Part shown: positions 33,337-43,162 of the stretch, piece after piece
Position numbering within the stretch: the stretch's first letter is position 1
How the letters are laid out: each line of letters begins with the position of its first letter
Assembly (NCBI RefSeq): GCF_005144965.1
Contig: NZ_CP039704.1
Span: 248,001-312,000, forward strand
From: Hankyongella ginsenosidimutans
GTDB lineage: Bacteria > Pseudomonadota > Alphaproteobacteria > Sphingomonadales > Sphingomonadaceae
DNA: 64,000 nt
Reading direction: 5' to 3'
Position numbers and translations under genes: made by a program
The notes under the pieces: model-generated
What the model saw: the letters and a program-made list of their open reading frames with translations, nothing else
Told to the model about the DNA's origin: nothing
Databases searched by the model: none

Positions 33337-35385
33337 GGGTACCTGTCGCCTTTTCGTCCGCCTCGCCCACGATCGTGCGCGCGCATTCCGCCATGGTGGC
33401 GCTGGCCCGTGCGATCGGGTTTGTCTGATAGAAGTCCTTGATCGGCAGCGCAATGGCTCCCGGCGCAATGTCGCCGGTCGCGCCGAAGCCGGCCCAGGCG
33501 CTTGGCGCAATCACGCCAACGTCCGCGAGATGCGGCCACTCCCCGGCGATGCGCTGGCGCAGCGCGCCGAGGCTGTCGTACGGCAAGGTGCAGGCAAGCA
33601 CGTCGGACAGCGCCCGCAGGATCGTCCAGTCCTCGCGGGCGTCTCCCGGTGCGAATGTCGCCTTCAGCGTGCGCTGCACCCGGCCTTCGGTGTTGACGTA
33701 GGTCGCCGACTTCTCGGTGTAGGCCGCCGCCGGCAGGATGACGTCCGCCGTGCGGACGCCTGCGTCGCCATGGCTGCCGATGTAGACCGTGAACACATCG
33801 GCGAAGGCAGAAAGGTCGGCTTCGTCCACGCCGTGCAGGAACACGGCTTTCAGCGCGCCGCTGGCGGCATCGGCGGCAATCTTCGCCATGCCGCCCTCGG
33901 CAGCGAACCCGATGTCGAGCGCACCGACCCGGCCAGCCGCAGTATGCAGCACATTGAAACCGTTCCAGCCATCGCGCACCATGGCGCACTTGTCGGCCAG
34001 CGAATGCGCCGCGCCAAGCACGGCGGCCGCATCGTTGCGCATTAGCGCCCCTGGCCGAGGATGATCGCCGGACGCTCGGCCCCTTCAGGAGGTCGCCGAA
34101 CGGATGCGCACCGCTGACGATGGTCTTGAGGATCGACAGGTCGTCGCCCAGGTGCTCGTAGGGGTAGGTCAGCTCGATCCTGGGTCCGATGACCGCCACC
34201 CGCGCCTTGCGCTTTTAACCGCCTTGCGGATGCGTGTCGCGATGATCGGCGCTTCCAGGCGCGGGTTCGTCCCGACCAGCAGGATCACGTCCGCCGACTC
34301 GATCCCGGCAATCGTGCTGTTGAACAGGTAGCCCGCACGCGCCGCCTGCGGAAGCTGCGCCCCGTCCGTGCGGCACTCCACCCGGCTCGACCCGAGCTTG
34401 CCCAGCAGATCCTTCAGCGCCACCAGCGCCTCAACGTCGCTCAGGTCGCCGGCCAGGGCGGCGATCTGCTCACCCTTCAGACCGTCAAGCCCGGCCTTGA
34501 TCGCGGCGAACGCTTCCGGCCAGCTCGCCGGTTGCAGCTTGCCATCCCGGCGCACCCACGGGCGGTCCAGCCGCCGGGCGGTCAGGCCGTCGACCGCATG
34601 GCGGGTCTTGTCGGAAATCCACTCCTCGTTGATCTCTTCGTTGAGGCGCGGCAGCACGCGCATGACTTCGTTGCCGCGCGCATCAACCCGGATGTTCGAG
34701 CCGACGGCGTCCATGACGTCGATCGACTCGGTCTTCTTCAGCTCCCAGGGCCGCGCCTCGAAGGCGTAGGGCTTGGAGGTCAGCGCGCCGACCGGGCACA
34801 GGTCGACAACGTTGGCCGACATCTCGGACGTGACGGCGCGCTCGAGGTAGCTGGTGATCTGCATGTTCTCGCCGCGGAAGATCGCGCCGATCTCCTCGAC
34901 GCCGGCCACTTCCTCGGCGAAGCGCACACAGCGGGTGCAGTGGATGCAGCGCGTCATCACGGTCTTGATCAGCGGCCCCATGTACTTCTCGGTGACCGCG
35001 CGCTTGTTTTCCTCATAGCGCGAGCCGCCGCGACCATAGGCCATCGCCTGGTCCTGCAGGTCGCACTCGCCGCCCTGGTCGCAGATCGGGCAGTCAAGCG
35101 GATGGTTGATCAGCAGGAACTCCATCACCCCTTCCCGCGCCTTTTCACCTTGGGCGAGTTGGTGGTGACCACCTGATTGTCGGCGGCCGGCATGGCGCAG
35201 CTCGCCTGCGGCTTGGGTGGCCCCGGCGCGATCTCGACCAGGCACATGCGGCAGTTGCCGGCGATCGACAGCCGCTCGTGGTAGCAGAAGCGCGGTACCT
35301 CGAAGCCCGCCGCCTCGCAGGCCTGCAGCACCGTCGCGCCCTGCGGCACCTCGACCTCAATTCCGTTGACCGTCAGTTTTGGCAT
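33329..35385 (-). CDS. nuoG: NADH-quinone oxidoreductase subunit G (frameshifted)
   Basis: Largest peripheral subunit of complex I. The N-terminal 2Fe-2S domain ([16 protein letters not shown]) is followed by the His-liganded cluster motif [18 protein letters not shown] and the N4 motif [13 protein letters not shown], then a molybdopterin-oxidoreductase-like domain. Frameshifts lie near 35140, 34210 and 34060. About 685 residues. The start is ATG at 35385. It is separated from nuoF by a 756-base insert of repeats plus a GIY-YIG gene, unusual for this operon. Confidence 0.95.
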
Positions 35386-35437
35386 TGCCGCCCTTCCTCA
35401 TTCCGTACCAACGTCGTCATGCCCACCTTACCACCCT

Positions 35438-35533
35438 CGTCATGCCGGCGAAGGCCGGCATCCATGGTCAAGAACATCCCCACCCACCAAGTCCGGCCTC
35501 ACCCGTGGACCCCGGCCTGCGCCGGGGTGACGG
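35438..35533 (+). repeat. REPIN-like element 1
   Basis: Two different hairpins face each other: stem ATGCCGGC/GCCGGCAT with a 4-base loop, and stem ACCCCGGC/GCCGGGGT with a 4-base loop, bounded by CGTCA at the left and TGACG at the right. Positions 35439-35533 match 36035-36129 at 94 of 95 bases. Confidence 0.85.
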
Positions 35534-35555
35534 GGAAAGGATCGAACACATATCC

Positions 35556-35583
35556 CGTCATGCCGGCGGAGGCCGGCATCCAT
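35556..35583 (+). repeat. Single REP hairpin near the GIY-YIG stop
   Basis: Same CGTCATGCCGGC-type hairpin as in element 1 with loop GGAG. The unit and its right flank (35557-35604) are closely repeated at 35916-35963 on the other side of the GIY-YIG gene. Confidence 0.8.
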
Positions 35584-35608
35584 GCCTTCACCCGCATCGG
35601 CATTCCCG

Positions 35609-35895
35609 TCACTGCGCGACATCGCTCCACAGGTCACGCCACTCCGGATTGGCTGACAATATGGCATTGATCTTGAACCGTCTCGGCCACTCTTTCATCC
35701 GTTTTCAAGTGCAATCGCATCGTCGATCCGGTCGACCTCTTGATACCATACCAATTGCTTAAGCCCATAACGCTTGGTGAATCCGTCGACTAGGCCTTCC
35801 CTGTGCTCCCAGACACGACGCACCAGATTGCTGGTCACGCCGATATACAAAGTGCCATTTGGCTTGTTCGTCATGATGTAGACGAAGCCAGACAC
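35609..35895 (-). CDS. GIY-YIG family nuclease inside the nuo operon (frameshifted)
   Basis: Small single-domain GIY-YIG endonuclease-like protein. FVYIMTNKPNGTLYIGVTSN carries the GIY and YIG elements; the catalytic Arg follows in LVRRVWEH and the metal-binding Glu in DDAIALE. Adding one A near 35705 restores EKRMKEWPRRFKI and NPEWRDLW, giving about 96 residues, normal for this family. The start ATG is at 35895. The gene lies between nuoF and nuoG and both ends are within about 25 bases of REP hairpins. Its role is unknown; these stand-alone nucleases have been linked to DNA repair or mobility, but that is not shown here. Confidence 0.85.
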
Positions 35896-35914
35896 TGTTT
35901 CCTTCTCCCGCGCA

Positions 35915-36011
35915 CGTCATGCCGGCGGAGGCCTGCATCCATGGCTTCACCCGCATCGCCATCCGCAGGCCTTGCCCACCGCATGGACCCCGGCATGCGC
36001 CGGGGTGACGG
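35915..36011 (+). repeat. REPIN-like element 2
   Basis: The left hairpin (GTCATGCCGGC, slightly decayed: GCCTGCAT in the right arm) and right hairpin (ACCCCGGC/GCCGGGGT with loop ATGC) again face each other between CGTCA and TGACG. It starts 20 bases upstream of the GIY-YIG start codon. Confidence 0.8.
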
Positions 36012-36033
36012 GGAAAATATCGATCACCAGCCC

Positions 36034-36129
36034 GGTCATGCCGGCGAAGGCCGGCATCCATGGCCAAGAACATCCCCACCCACCAAGTCCGGCCTCACCC
36101 GTGGACCCCGGCCTGCGCCGGGGTGACGG
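36034..36129 (+). repeat. REPIN-like element 3, near-identical to element 1
   Basis: 94 of 95 bases identical to 35439-35533 (one T/C difference), in the same orientation. Elements 1 and 3 bracket the GIY-YIG gene and the inner repeats as direct repeats. Element 3 ends 13 bases before the nuoF stop codon. Confidence 0.85.
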
Positions 36130-36141
36130 ATAATGCATCCC

Positions 36142-37430
<1,289 letters not shown>

Positions 37431-37438
37431 GTCCGTTC

Positions 37439-37675
37439 TCATTCCGCCTTGTCGTTCTCAGGCGGCACACTCGCCGCATCCTTCAAGGCCTTGCGCCGAC
37501 GCAGCCAGGCGAACGCCAGCCCCAGCACCAGACCCAATTCCATATGCTGCAGGGTTCTTTCGCGCGTCAGCGCCAGTCCCTGCATCGAATCCCACGTCAG
37601 GTTCACCGCCACCCACGCAGCCAGCGCGACGACGCCGAACCATGCCCAGTGCAGCCGGTCAAGCCACCGCATCAT
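37439..37675 (-). CDS. Small two-helix membrane protein within the nuo operon
   Basis: 78 residues from ATG 37675 (or 37672). Two hydrophobic segments ([16 protein letters not shown] and [14 protein letters not shown]) are followed by a basic RRRKALKD and a charged tail. It starts inside the 3' end of another tiny ORF and ends 8 bases before nuoF, so it is part of the operon. I recognise no family. An accessory or assembly role for complex I is possible only by position. Confidence 0.6.
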   Translation of the reverse strand: MMRWLDRLHWAWFGVVALAAWVAVNLTWDSMQGLALTRERTLQHMELGLVLGLAFAWLRRRKALKDAASVPPENDKAE

Positions 37676-37831
37676 GGGCAGGCGCACCCTCGCTAGGCGC
37701 CTTGCGTCGGCGCTGCGCTGCATAGGCGAGCGCCGCCCCTGCCGCGAGCGCCGCTCCGCCAAGCACCACCCGCTTGGCCGCACACAGGGCAACCAGCCGA
37801 AACCCGCAACGCATCAATGGCAATGCTCGCA

Positions 37832-37835
<4 letters not shown>
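37659..37835 (-). CDS. Tiny membrane-associated ORF after nuoE
   Basis: 58 residues, from ATG 37835 overlapping the nuoE stop by ATGA. A short hydrophobic Ala/Gly-rich helix ([18 protein letters not shown]) lies between a basic N-terminus and the basic QRRRKAPSE. It overlaps the next small gene by 17 bases out of frame. The tight coupling on both sides argues that it is translated. No family recognised. Confidence 0.5.
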
Positions 37836-38459
<624 letters not shown>

Positions 38460-38494
38460 GGTCGTCCTATGCGTCTGTCAAGTCGGAGCAATTC

Positions 38495-38522
38495 GTCACC
38501 CCGGCGCAAGCCGGGGTCCAGC
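38495..38522 (-). repeat. Isolated REP hairpin between nuoE and nuoD
   Basis: GTCACCCCGGC and GCCGGGGTC around a short loop: the second hairpin type of the REPIN-like elements at 35.4-36.1 kb, here alone and in the opposite orientation. Confidence 0.75.
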
Positions 38523-38540
38523 AGCGCGGATACGGCGCAC

Positions 38541-39753
38541 TCACCGGTCGACCTCGCCGAACACGATGTCGAGCGAGCCAAGCACTGCCGGCGCATCGGC
38601 CAGCATGTGGCCGCGGCACAGGAAATCCATCGCCTGCAGGTGCGCAAAGCCGGGCGCGCGGATGTGGCAGCGGTACGGCTTGTTCGAACCGTCCGACACC
38701 AGATACACGCCGAATTCGCCCTTCGGTGCCTCGACTGCCGCGTAAACCTCGCCTTCGGGCACCTTGTAGCCTTCGGTGTAGAGCTTGAAGTGGTGGATCA
38801 GCGCTTCCATCGAGCGCTTCATCTCGCCGCGCTTGGGCGGCACCACCTTGCGGTCGAGCGAGGACACCGGCCCGGTCGGCATTTCGGTGATGCACTGGCG
38901 GATGATCTTCAGCGACTGGCGCATCTCTTCGAAGCGCAGGACGAAGCGGTCGTAGCAGTCGGAGTTCTTGCCGACCACCACGTCGAAATCCATGCGGTCG
39001 TAAACGTCATACGGCTGGCTGCGCCGCAGGTCCCACGGCATGCCGGTGCCGCGGATCATCGCGCCCGAAGCCCCAGGCGAGCGCGTCGTCGCGCGAGATC
39101 ACCCCGATGTCGACATTGCGCTGCTTGAAGATGCGGTTGCCGAGCACCAGGGTCGCCATGTCGTCGAGCACCTTGGGGAAGCTCTCGGTCCAGGCCATGA
39201 TGTCGGCGGCGAGCTTCTCCGGCATGTCCTGGTGGACGCCGCCCGGGCGCACATAGGCCGCATGCAGGCGCGCGCCGCACACCCGCTCGTAGAACACCAT
39301 GAGCTTCTCGCGTTCCTCGAAGCCCCAGAGGATCGGCGTCATCGCGCCCACGTCCATGGCGTGGGTGCAGACGTTCATCAGGTGGTTGAGGATGCGGGTG
39401 ATCTCCGACCACAGCACCCGCAGATACTGGCCGCGCTCCGGCACCTCGACGCCGAGCAGCCGCTCGACCGCAAGCGCGAACGCATGCTCCTGGCACATGG
39501 GCGAGACGTAATCGAGCCGGTCGAAATAGGGCACCGCCTGCAGGTAGGTCTTGTATTCGATCAGCTTTTCCGTGCCGCGATGCAGCAGGCCGATATGCGG
39601 GTCCACCCGCTCGATCACCTCGCCGTCCAGTTCCAGCACCATGCGCAGCACGCCGTGCGCCGCCGGATGCTGCGGCCCGAAGTTGATCGAATAGTTCTGG
39701 ATGTCGATCTCGCCCTTGGGGGTCTCGCCGAGATTGGGGTCGCGGTCCGCCAT
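38541..39753 (-). CDS. nuoD: NADH-quinone oxidoreductase subunit D (frameshifted)
   Basis: 49-kDa type subunit lining the quinone cavity. [39 protein letters not shown] and [16 protein letters not shown] are invariant blocks. One frameshift near 39070; removing one G from GGGCGCG restores [10 protein letters not shown]. It starts at ATG 39753 and is 404 residues long, without the NuoC fusion. Confidence 0.96.
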
Positions 39754-39756
39754 CGT

Positions 39757-39984
39757 CTACTCCACATCCGCAAGGTCAAGGCGGCGTTTGCTCTGGCGCA
39801 GGTCAACCTCCATCCGGCCGACACGATTTTGCAGGTCAAACACCGAAGAAACCAGACCGCGCATATGATCTTCAAGCGACAGCATGCGGATCTCAATACT
39901 GTCCATGCGATGTTTCAAGTCTGCAATATCCCCGCGGATCGCGCGCAGGTGCTCAAGGATCAGGCTGGAGACATCCTCGGTCAT
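39757..39984 (-). CDS. Small coiled-coil protein between nuoC and nuoD
   Basis: 75 residues, intact frame, from ATG 39984 overlapping the nuoC stop (ATGA) and ending 3 bases before nuoD. Regular spacing of Leu, Ile and Val ([19 protein letters not shown], then [18 protein letters not shown]) predicts a long coiled coil. No membrane helix or metal motif. Similar small Leu-rich proteins occur widely in alphaproteobacteria without known role. Placement suggests co-translation with the peripheral-arm subunits; function is not known. Confidence 0.7.
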   Translation of the reverse strand: MTEDVSSLILEHLRAIRGDIADLKHRMDSIEIRMLSLEDHMRGLVSSVFDLQNRVGRMEVDLRQSKRRLDLADVE

Positions 39985-40612
39985 GCCGGTTTGCCGCCTT
40001 GTGCCTTTTCGTCGCCCGGCAGGACGTACTGCGCGCCCTCCCACGGCGACATGAAATCGAACGAGCGGAAGTCCTGCGTCAGCTTGACCGGCTCGTAGAC
40101 CACCCGCTTGTGCTCTTCGGAATAGCGCACCTCGACGAAGCCGGTCAGCGGGAAGTCCTTGCGCAGCGGGTGCCCGGTGAAGCCGTAATCCGTGAGGATC
40201 CGCCGCAGGTCCGGGTGGCCGTCGAAGATCACGCCATACAGGTCCCAGGTCTCGCGCTCGTACCAGCCGGCAGCCGGGAAGACGCTCACCGCGCTCGGCA
40301 CCGGCGTGTCGGCGTCCGTCGTCAGCTTGACGCGCAGCCGCAGATTCTTCGCGTAGCTCAGCAGGTGATAGACCACATCGAAGCGCTCGGCCCGCTCCGG
40401 GTAATCGGCACCGCACAGCGTCATCAGCGAGCGGCACTGGAACGCGTCATGATCGCGCAACGTGGCGAGCACGCCAGGATCGCCTCGCGACGGACCGCAA
40501 GCGTCAGCTCGCCGGCGTGCACGGTCGTCTCCAGCAGGGCATCGCCCAGCGCCGCGCGGGCGGTCTCGGCCAGCGCGTCCAGGGTTTCGGCAGTCAGGGC
40601 CCAGGAAGTCAT
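39981..40612 (-). CDS. nuoC: NADH-quinone oxidoreductase subunit C (frameshifted)
   Basis: 30-kDa peripheral subunit of complex [21 protein letters not shown] and [12 protein letters not shown] are the NuoC signature, followed by the [15 protein letters not shown] block. One frameshift near 40470 joins the N-terminus [12 protein letters not shown] (ATG 40612). About 210 residues. Confidence 0.95.
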
Positions 40613-40622
40613 GCGTACGATC

Positions 40623-41169
40623 CTATCGGATGATGGTGCCGACGCGGCGGATTTTCTTCTGCAGCAGCAGAATGCCGTACAGCAGCGCTTCTGCGGTCGG
40701 CGGGCAGCCGGGCACGTAGATATCGACCGGCACGACGCGGTCGCAGCCGCGCACCACCGAGTAGCTGTAGTGATAGTAGCCGCCGCCGTTGGCGCAGCTG
40801 CCCATCGAGATCACGTAGCGCGGCTCCGGCATCTGGTCGTAGACCTTGCGCATGGCCGGCGCCATCTTGTTGGTCAGCGTGCCGGCCACGATCATCACGT
40901 CGGACTGGCGCGGGCTGGCGCGCGGCGCAAAGCCGAAGCGTTCGACATCGTAGCGCGGCATCGAGGTGTGCATCATCTCGACGGCGCAGCAGGCCAGGCC
41001 GAAGGTCATCCACCAGAGCGAGCCGGTGCGCGCCCGTGATCAGGTCCTCGGCGGTGGTGACCAGAAAGCCCTTGTCCGCCAGTTCGCTGTTCAGGTCCTT
41101 GAAGAAGGCGTCGTCGGCCGCTGCGGTCGCTGCCGCCTGCCTGACGCTCAGAGCCTGTTCTGTGGCCAT
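40623..41169 (-). CDS. nuoB: NADH-quinone oxidoreductase subunit B (frameshifted)
   Basis: Subunit holding the terminal cluster N2. [10 protein letters not shown] with the tandem Cys, [12 protein letters not shown] and [11 protein letters not shown] supply the ligands. One frameshift near 41030; adding a T restores [14 protein letters not shown]. The start ATG is at 41169. About 182 residues. Confidence 0.95.
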
Positions 41170-41191
41170 TGTCCGTCTCCTGCGCGCGCGA

Positions 41192-41568
41192 TCATTCCCA
41201 ATCCAGCGCGCCCTTCTTCCATTCGTAGATAAACCCGACCGTCAGCACGCCGAGGAACACCATCATCGAGACCCAGCCGAATGCGCCCAGCGTGCCGAGG
41301 CTCACCGCCCAGGAAACAGGAACGCGACTTCCAGGTCGAAGATGATGAACAGGATCGACACCAGGTAGAAACGCACGTCGAACTTGCCGCGGCTGTCCTC
41401 GAACGGCTCGAACCCGCATTCATAGGCCGACAGCTTCTCGGGGTCCGGCTTCTGGAAGCCGCCCAGCGTCGAGACGATCATCGGCAGGGCGACGAACGCC
41501 AGCGAGAACACGATGGCGATGCCGAGGAAGATGAGGATCGGCAGATATTCGGTCGCGATATCGCTCAC
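41192..41568 (-). CDS. nuoA: NADH-quinone oxidoreductase subunit A (frameshifted)
   Basis: Three-helix membrane subunit, first gene of the operon. [20 protein letters not shown] with the conserved Cys and [10 protein letters not shown] are diagnostic. Adding one C near 41310 restores FPWAVSLG and the last helix. It starts [10 protein letters not shown] at ATG 41568, about 125 residues. The nuo promoter must lie in 41569-41747, the divergent region shared with the SDR gene; I cannot pick a confident site. Confidence 0.95.
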
Positions 41569-41747
41569 TGGACTCGTCTCACGGTTGGCGCCGGCGCATG
41601 CCGGATGTGTGCCCCCGCTTTACCAGCGTAGGGCACGAGCGCAAGGGTTGCGACCATTGGCCTTGGCCGGATCATGAGAATTCAGGCGCTTCGGCCTTGA
41701 GCGCCGGGCAAACCGCAGGGATAGTGGCCGCACGGTTCGGGGAGAGG

Positions 41748-42575
41748 ATGAGCATGTTCAAGGATCAGACCGTATGGGTGACCGGCGCGTCATCCGGCAT
41801 CGGCGAGGCACTGAGTCTGGCGCTCGCCAGGCAGGGCGCGCGGCTGATCCTGTCCGGCCGCAAGGTCGCGGAGCTGGAGCGGGTGGCGACGGCTTGCGGC
41901 GGCGGCAATCGCCATACGATCCTGCCGTTCGACACGACGGACTACCCGGCCCTGCCCGGCATCGTCGCGGACGCCTGGGACCGCGCCGGCGGCATCGACG
42001 TGCTGGTGAACAATGCCGGCGTCTCGCAGCGCTCGCTGGCGCTGGAGACCAGCCTCGACGTGTATCGCACCCTGCTGGAGGTCGATCTCTATGCGCCCAT
42101 CGCGCTCTCGCAGCTTGTGCTGCCGCGCATGGTGGCGCGCGGTGGTGGCCGCTTCATCACCATCGCCAGCGTCGCCGGCAAGATCGGCGCGCCCATGCGT
42201 TCCGGCTACAGCGCGGCCAAGCATGGTCTTTACGGCTATTTCGACGCCATCCGCGCCGAGACCGCCGCACAAGGCATCAAGGTCCACATGGTGGCGCCCG
42301 GCTCGGTCAAGACCAATGTCTCGCGCAACGCCCTGACGGCGAACGGGAGCACACGCGGAACCAGCGACGAGGCGATCGAGCACGGCATGCCGGTCGCGCA
42401 GGCCGTCCGCCAGATGCTGGACGGCATCGCCCGCGGCAAGCGCGACATTCTGGTCGCGCAGGGGCGCGAGCGCCTCGCCGTGACCATGCGCCGCTTCTGG
42501 CCGGAGAAAGCCTTCGACCTGATCGCCGACGCGGTCGCCAAAGGCTACGCGCAGAACATGCGCGTCAACCGATAG
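41748..42575 (+). CDS. Short-chain dehydrogenase/reductase
   Basis: Classical SDR of about 275 residues, intact frame. The NAD(P) glycine motif TGASSGIG is near residue 14, NNAG near 90, and catalytic Ser, Tyr and Lys lie in ASVAGKIG and GYSAAKHG. The Arg after the first strand (SGRK) suggests NADP. Start ATG 41748, or 41754 two codons on, behind GGGGAGAGG. Transcribed divergently from nuoA. Substrate unknown. Confidence 0.9.
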   Translation: MSMFKDQTVWVTGASSGIGEALSLALARQGARLILSGRKVAELERVATACGGGNRHTILPFDTTDYPALPGIVADAWDRAGGIDVLVNNAGVSQRSLALETSLDVYRTLLEVDLYAPIALSQLVLPRMVARGGGRFITIASVAGKIGAPMRSGYSAAKHGLYGYFDAIRAETAAQGIKVHMVAPGSVKTNVSRNALTANGSTRGTSDEAIEHGMPVAQAVRQMLDGIARGKRDILVAQGRERLAVTMRRFWPEKAFDLIADAVAKGYAQNMRVNR

Positions 42576-42670
42576 GCTTTACAGCCGGGCGAAGCGTGCG
42601 TGGTTTTCCAGGCTGAGGCGCACGCTGAGCCGCACATGGCCCTCGCTGCCTTCGCCGCCTCGCTCTCCCC

Positions 42671-42877
42671 GAAAACGTCGCTGCCATCTCCAAGACCGCC
42701 TGCCGCTTCATCGAAGTTTGGGAAGGCGACATGCTGACGAAGATGTTCAGCGACGTTCGCAACCCGTTCGCACATGGGCCGGGGCAATCACCAATGCCCA
42801 CGTTGTCACCGGAGCAAACGAACTGGACGATCGAAACCGCAATGGCGTGGATCAAGAGCCTAGTTCGCCACTTCTAA
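42671..42877 (+). pseudogene. 3' remnant of a HEPN-like protein gene
   Basis: Open frame of about 68 residues ending at TAA 42877, with FSDVRNPFAHGPGQSPMPT and a helical C-terminus NWTIETAMAWIKSLVRHF. The Arg-Asn-x-x-x-His pattern in a helix resembles HEPN-type proteins. The 5' part is missing or frame-broken (a short stretch can be joined back to about 42636). It lies just outside the left end of the integrated element, so it may be a relic of an earlier insertion. Confidence 0.4.
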
Positions 42878-42952
42878 GGCAACTTTGAAGGCGGACATTA
42901 TGGCGGACATCGCCGCCGCATCGTGACTAAGTTACTGGATTTACCAGGAAAG

Positions 42953-42975
42953 TGGCGGAGCGGGAGGGATTCGAA
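42953..42975 (-). other. Attachment-site core: 3' end of a tRNA gene (left end of the ICE)
   Basis: On the minus strand the sequence is a tRNA T-loop to CCA end (TTCGAATCCC ... GCTCCGCCA). The 5' half of a tRNA, and even a matching T-stem, are missing, so this is only a 23-base duplicate left by integration. The integrase gene starts 190 bases away. The intact tRNA should lie at the far end, beyond 64000. Serine-type by its sequence, but the isotype is not certain. Confidence 0.75.
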
Positions 42976-43108
42976 CTCCGGCTTTCCAACCCTTTCAAGA
43001 ATCTACGTTTTCTGCTAGCTAAGTGTCAGTCAGTCAACGCTTTTTCGGCGTGAGTGGCGGATGATAAGGCCGTTGCAGTTCGCTCCGGATCGCTGAAATC
43101 CGCGACTC

Positions 43109-43132
43109 AAATGGTGTTGCAAATGGTGTTGC
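43109..43132 (+). repeat. 12-bp tandem repeat upstream of the integrase
   Basis: AAATGGTGTTGC occurs twice in a row, between the att core and the integrase start. The position fits arm-type binding sites for the integrase or an excisionase, but this is inference. Confidence 0.55.
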
Positions 43133-43162
43133 TGGATGGGTTAGCAGGCGAAGGAGTAAACC

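Noticed and set aside
35438..36129. CRISPR array
   Set aside because: Repeats are palindromic REP-type units with unequal spacing and two alternating hairpin types; no regular spacers and no cas genes.
42953..43045. Complete tRNA gene on the minus strand
   Set aside because: Only the T-loop to CCA end is present; the 5' acceptor strand, anticodon arm and a matching T-stem are missing.
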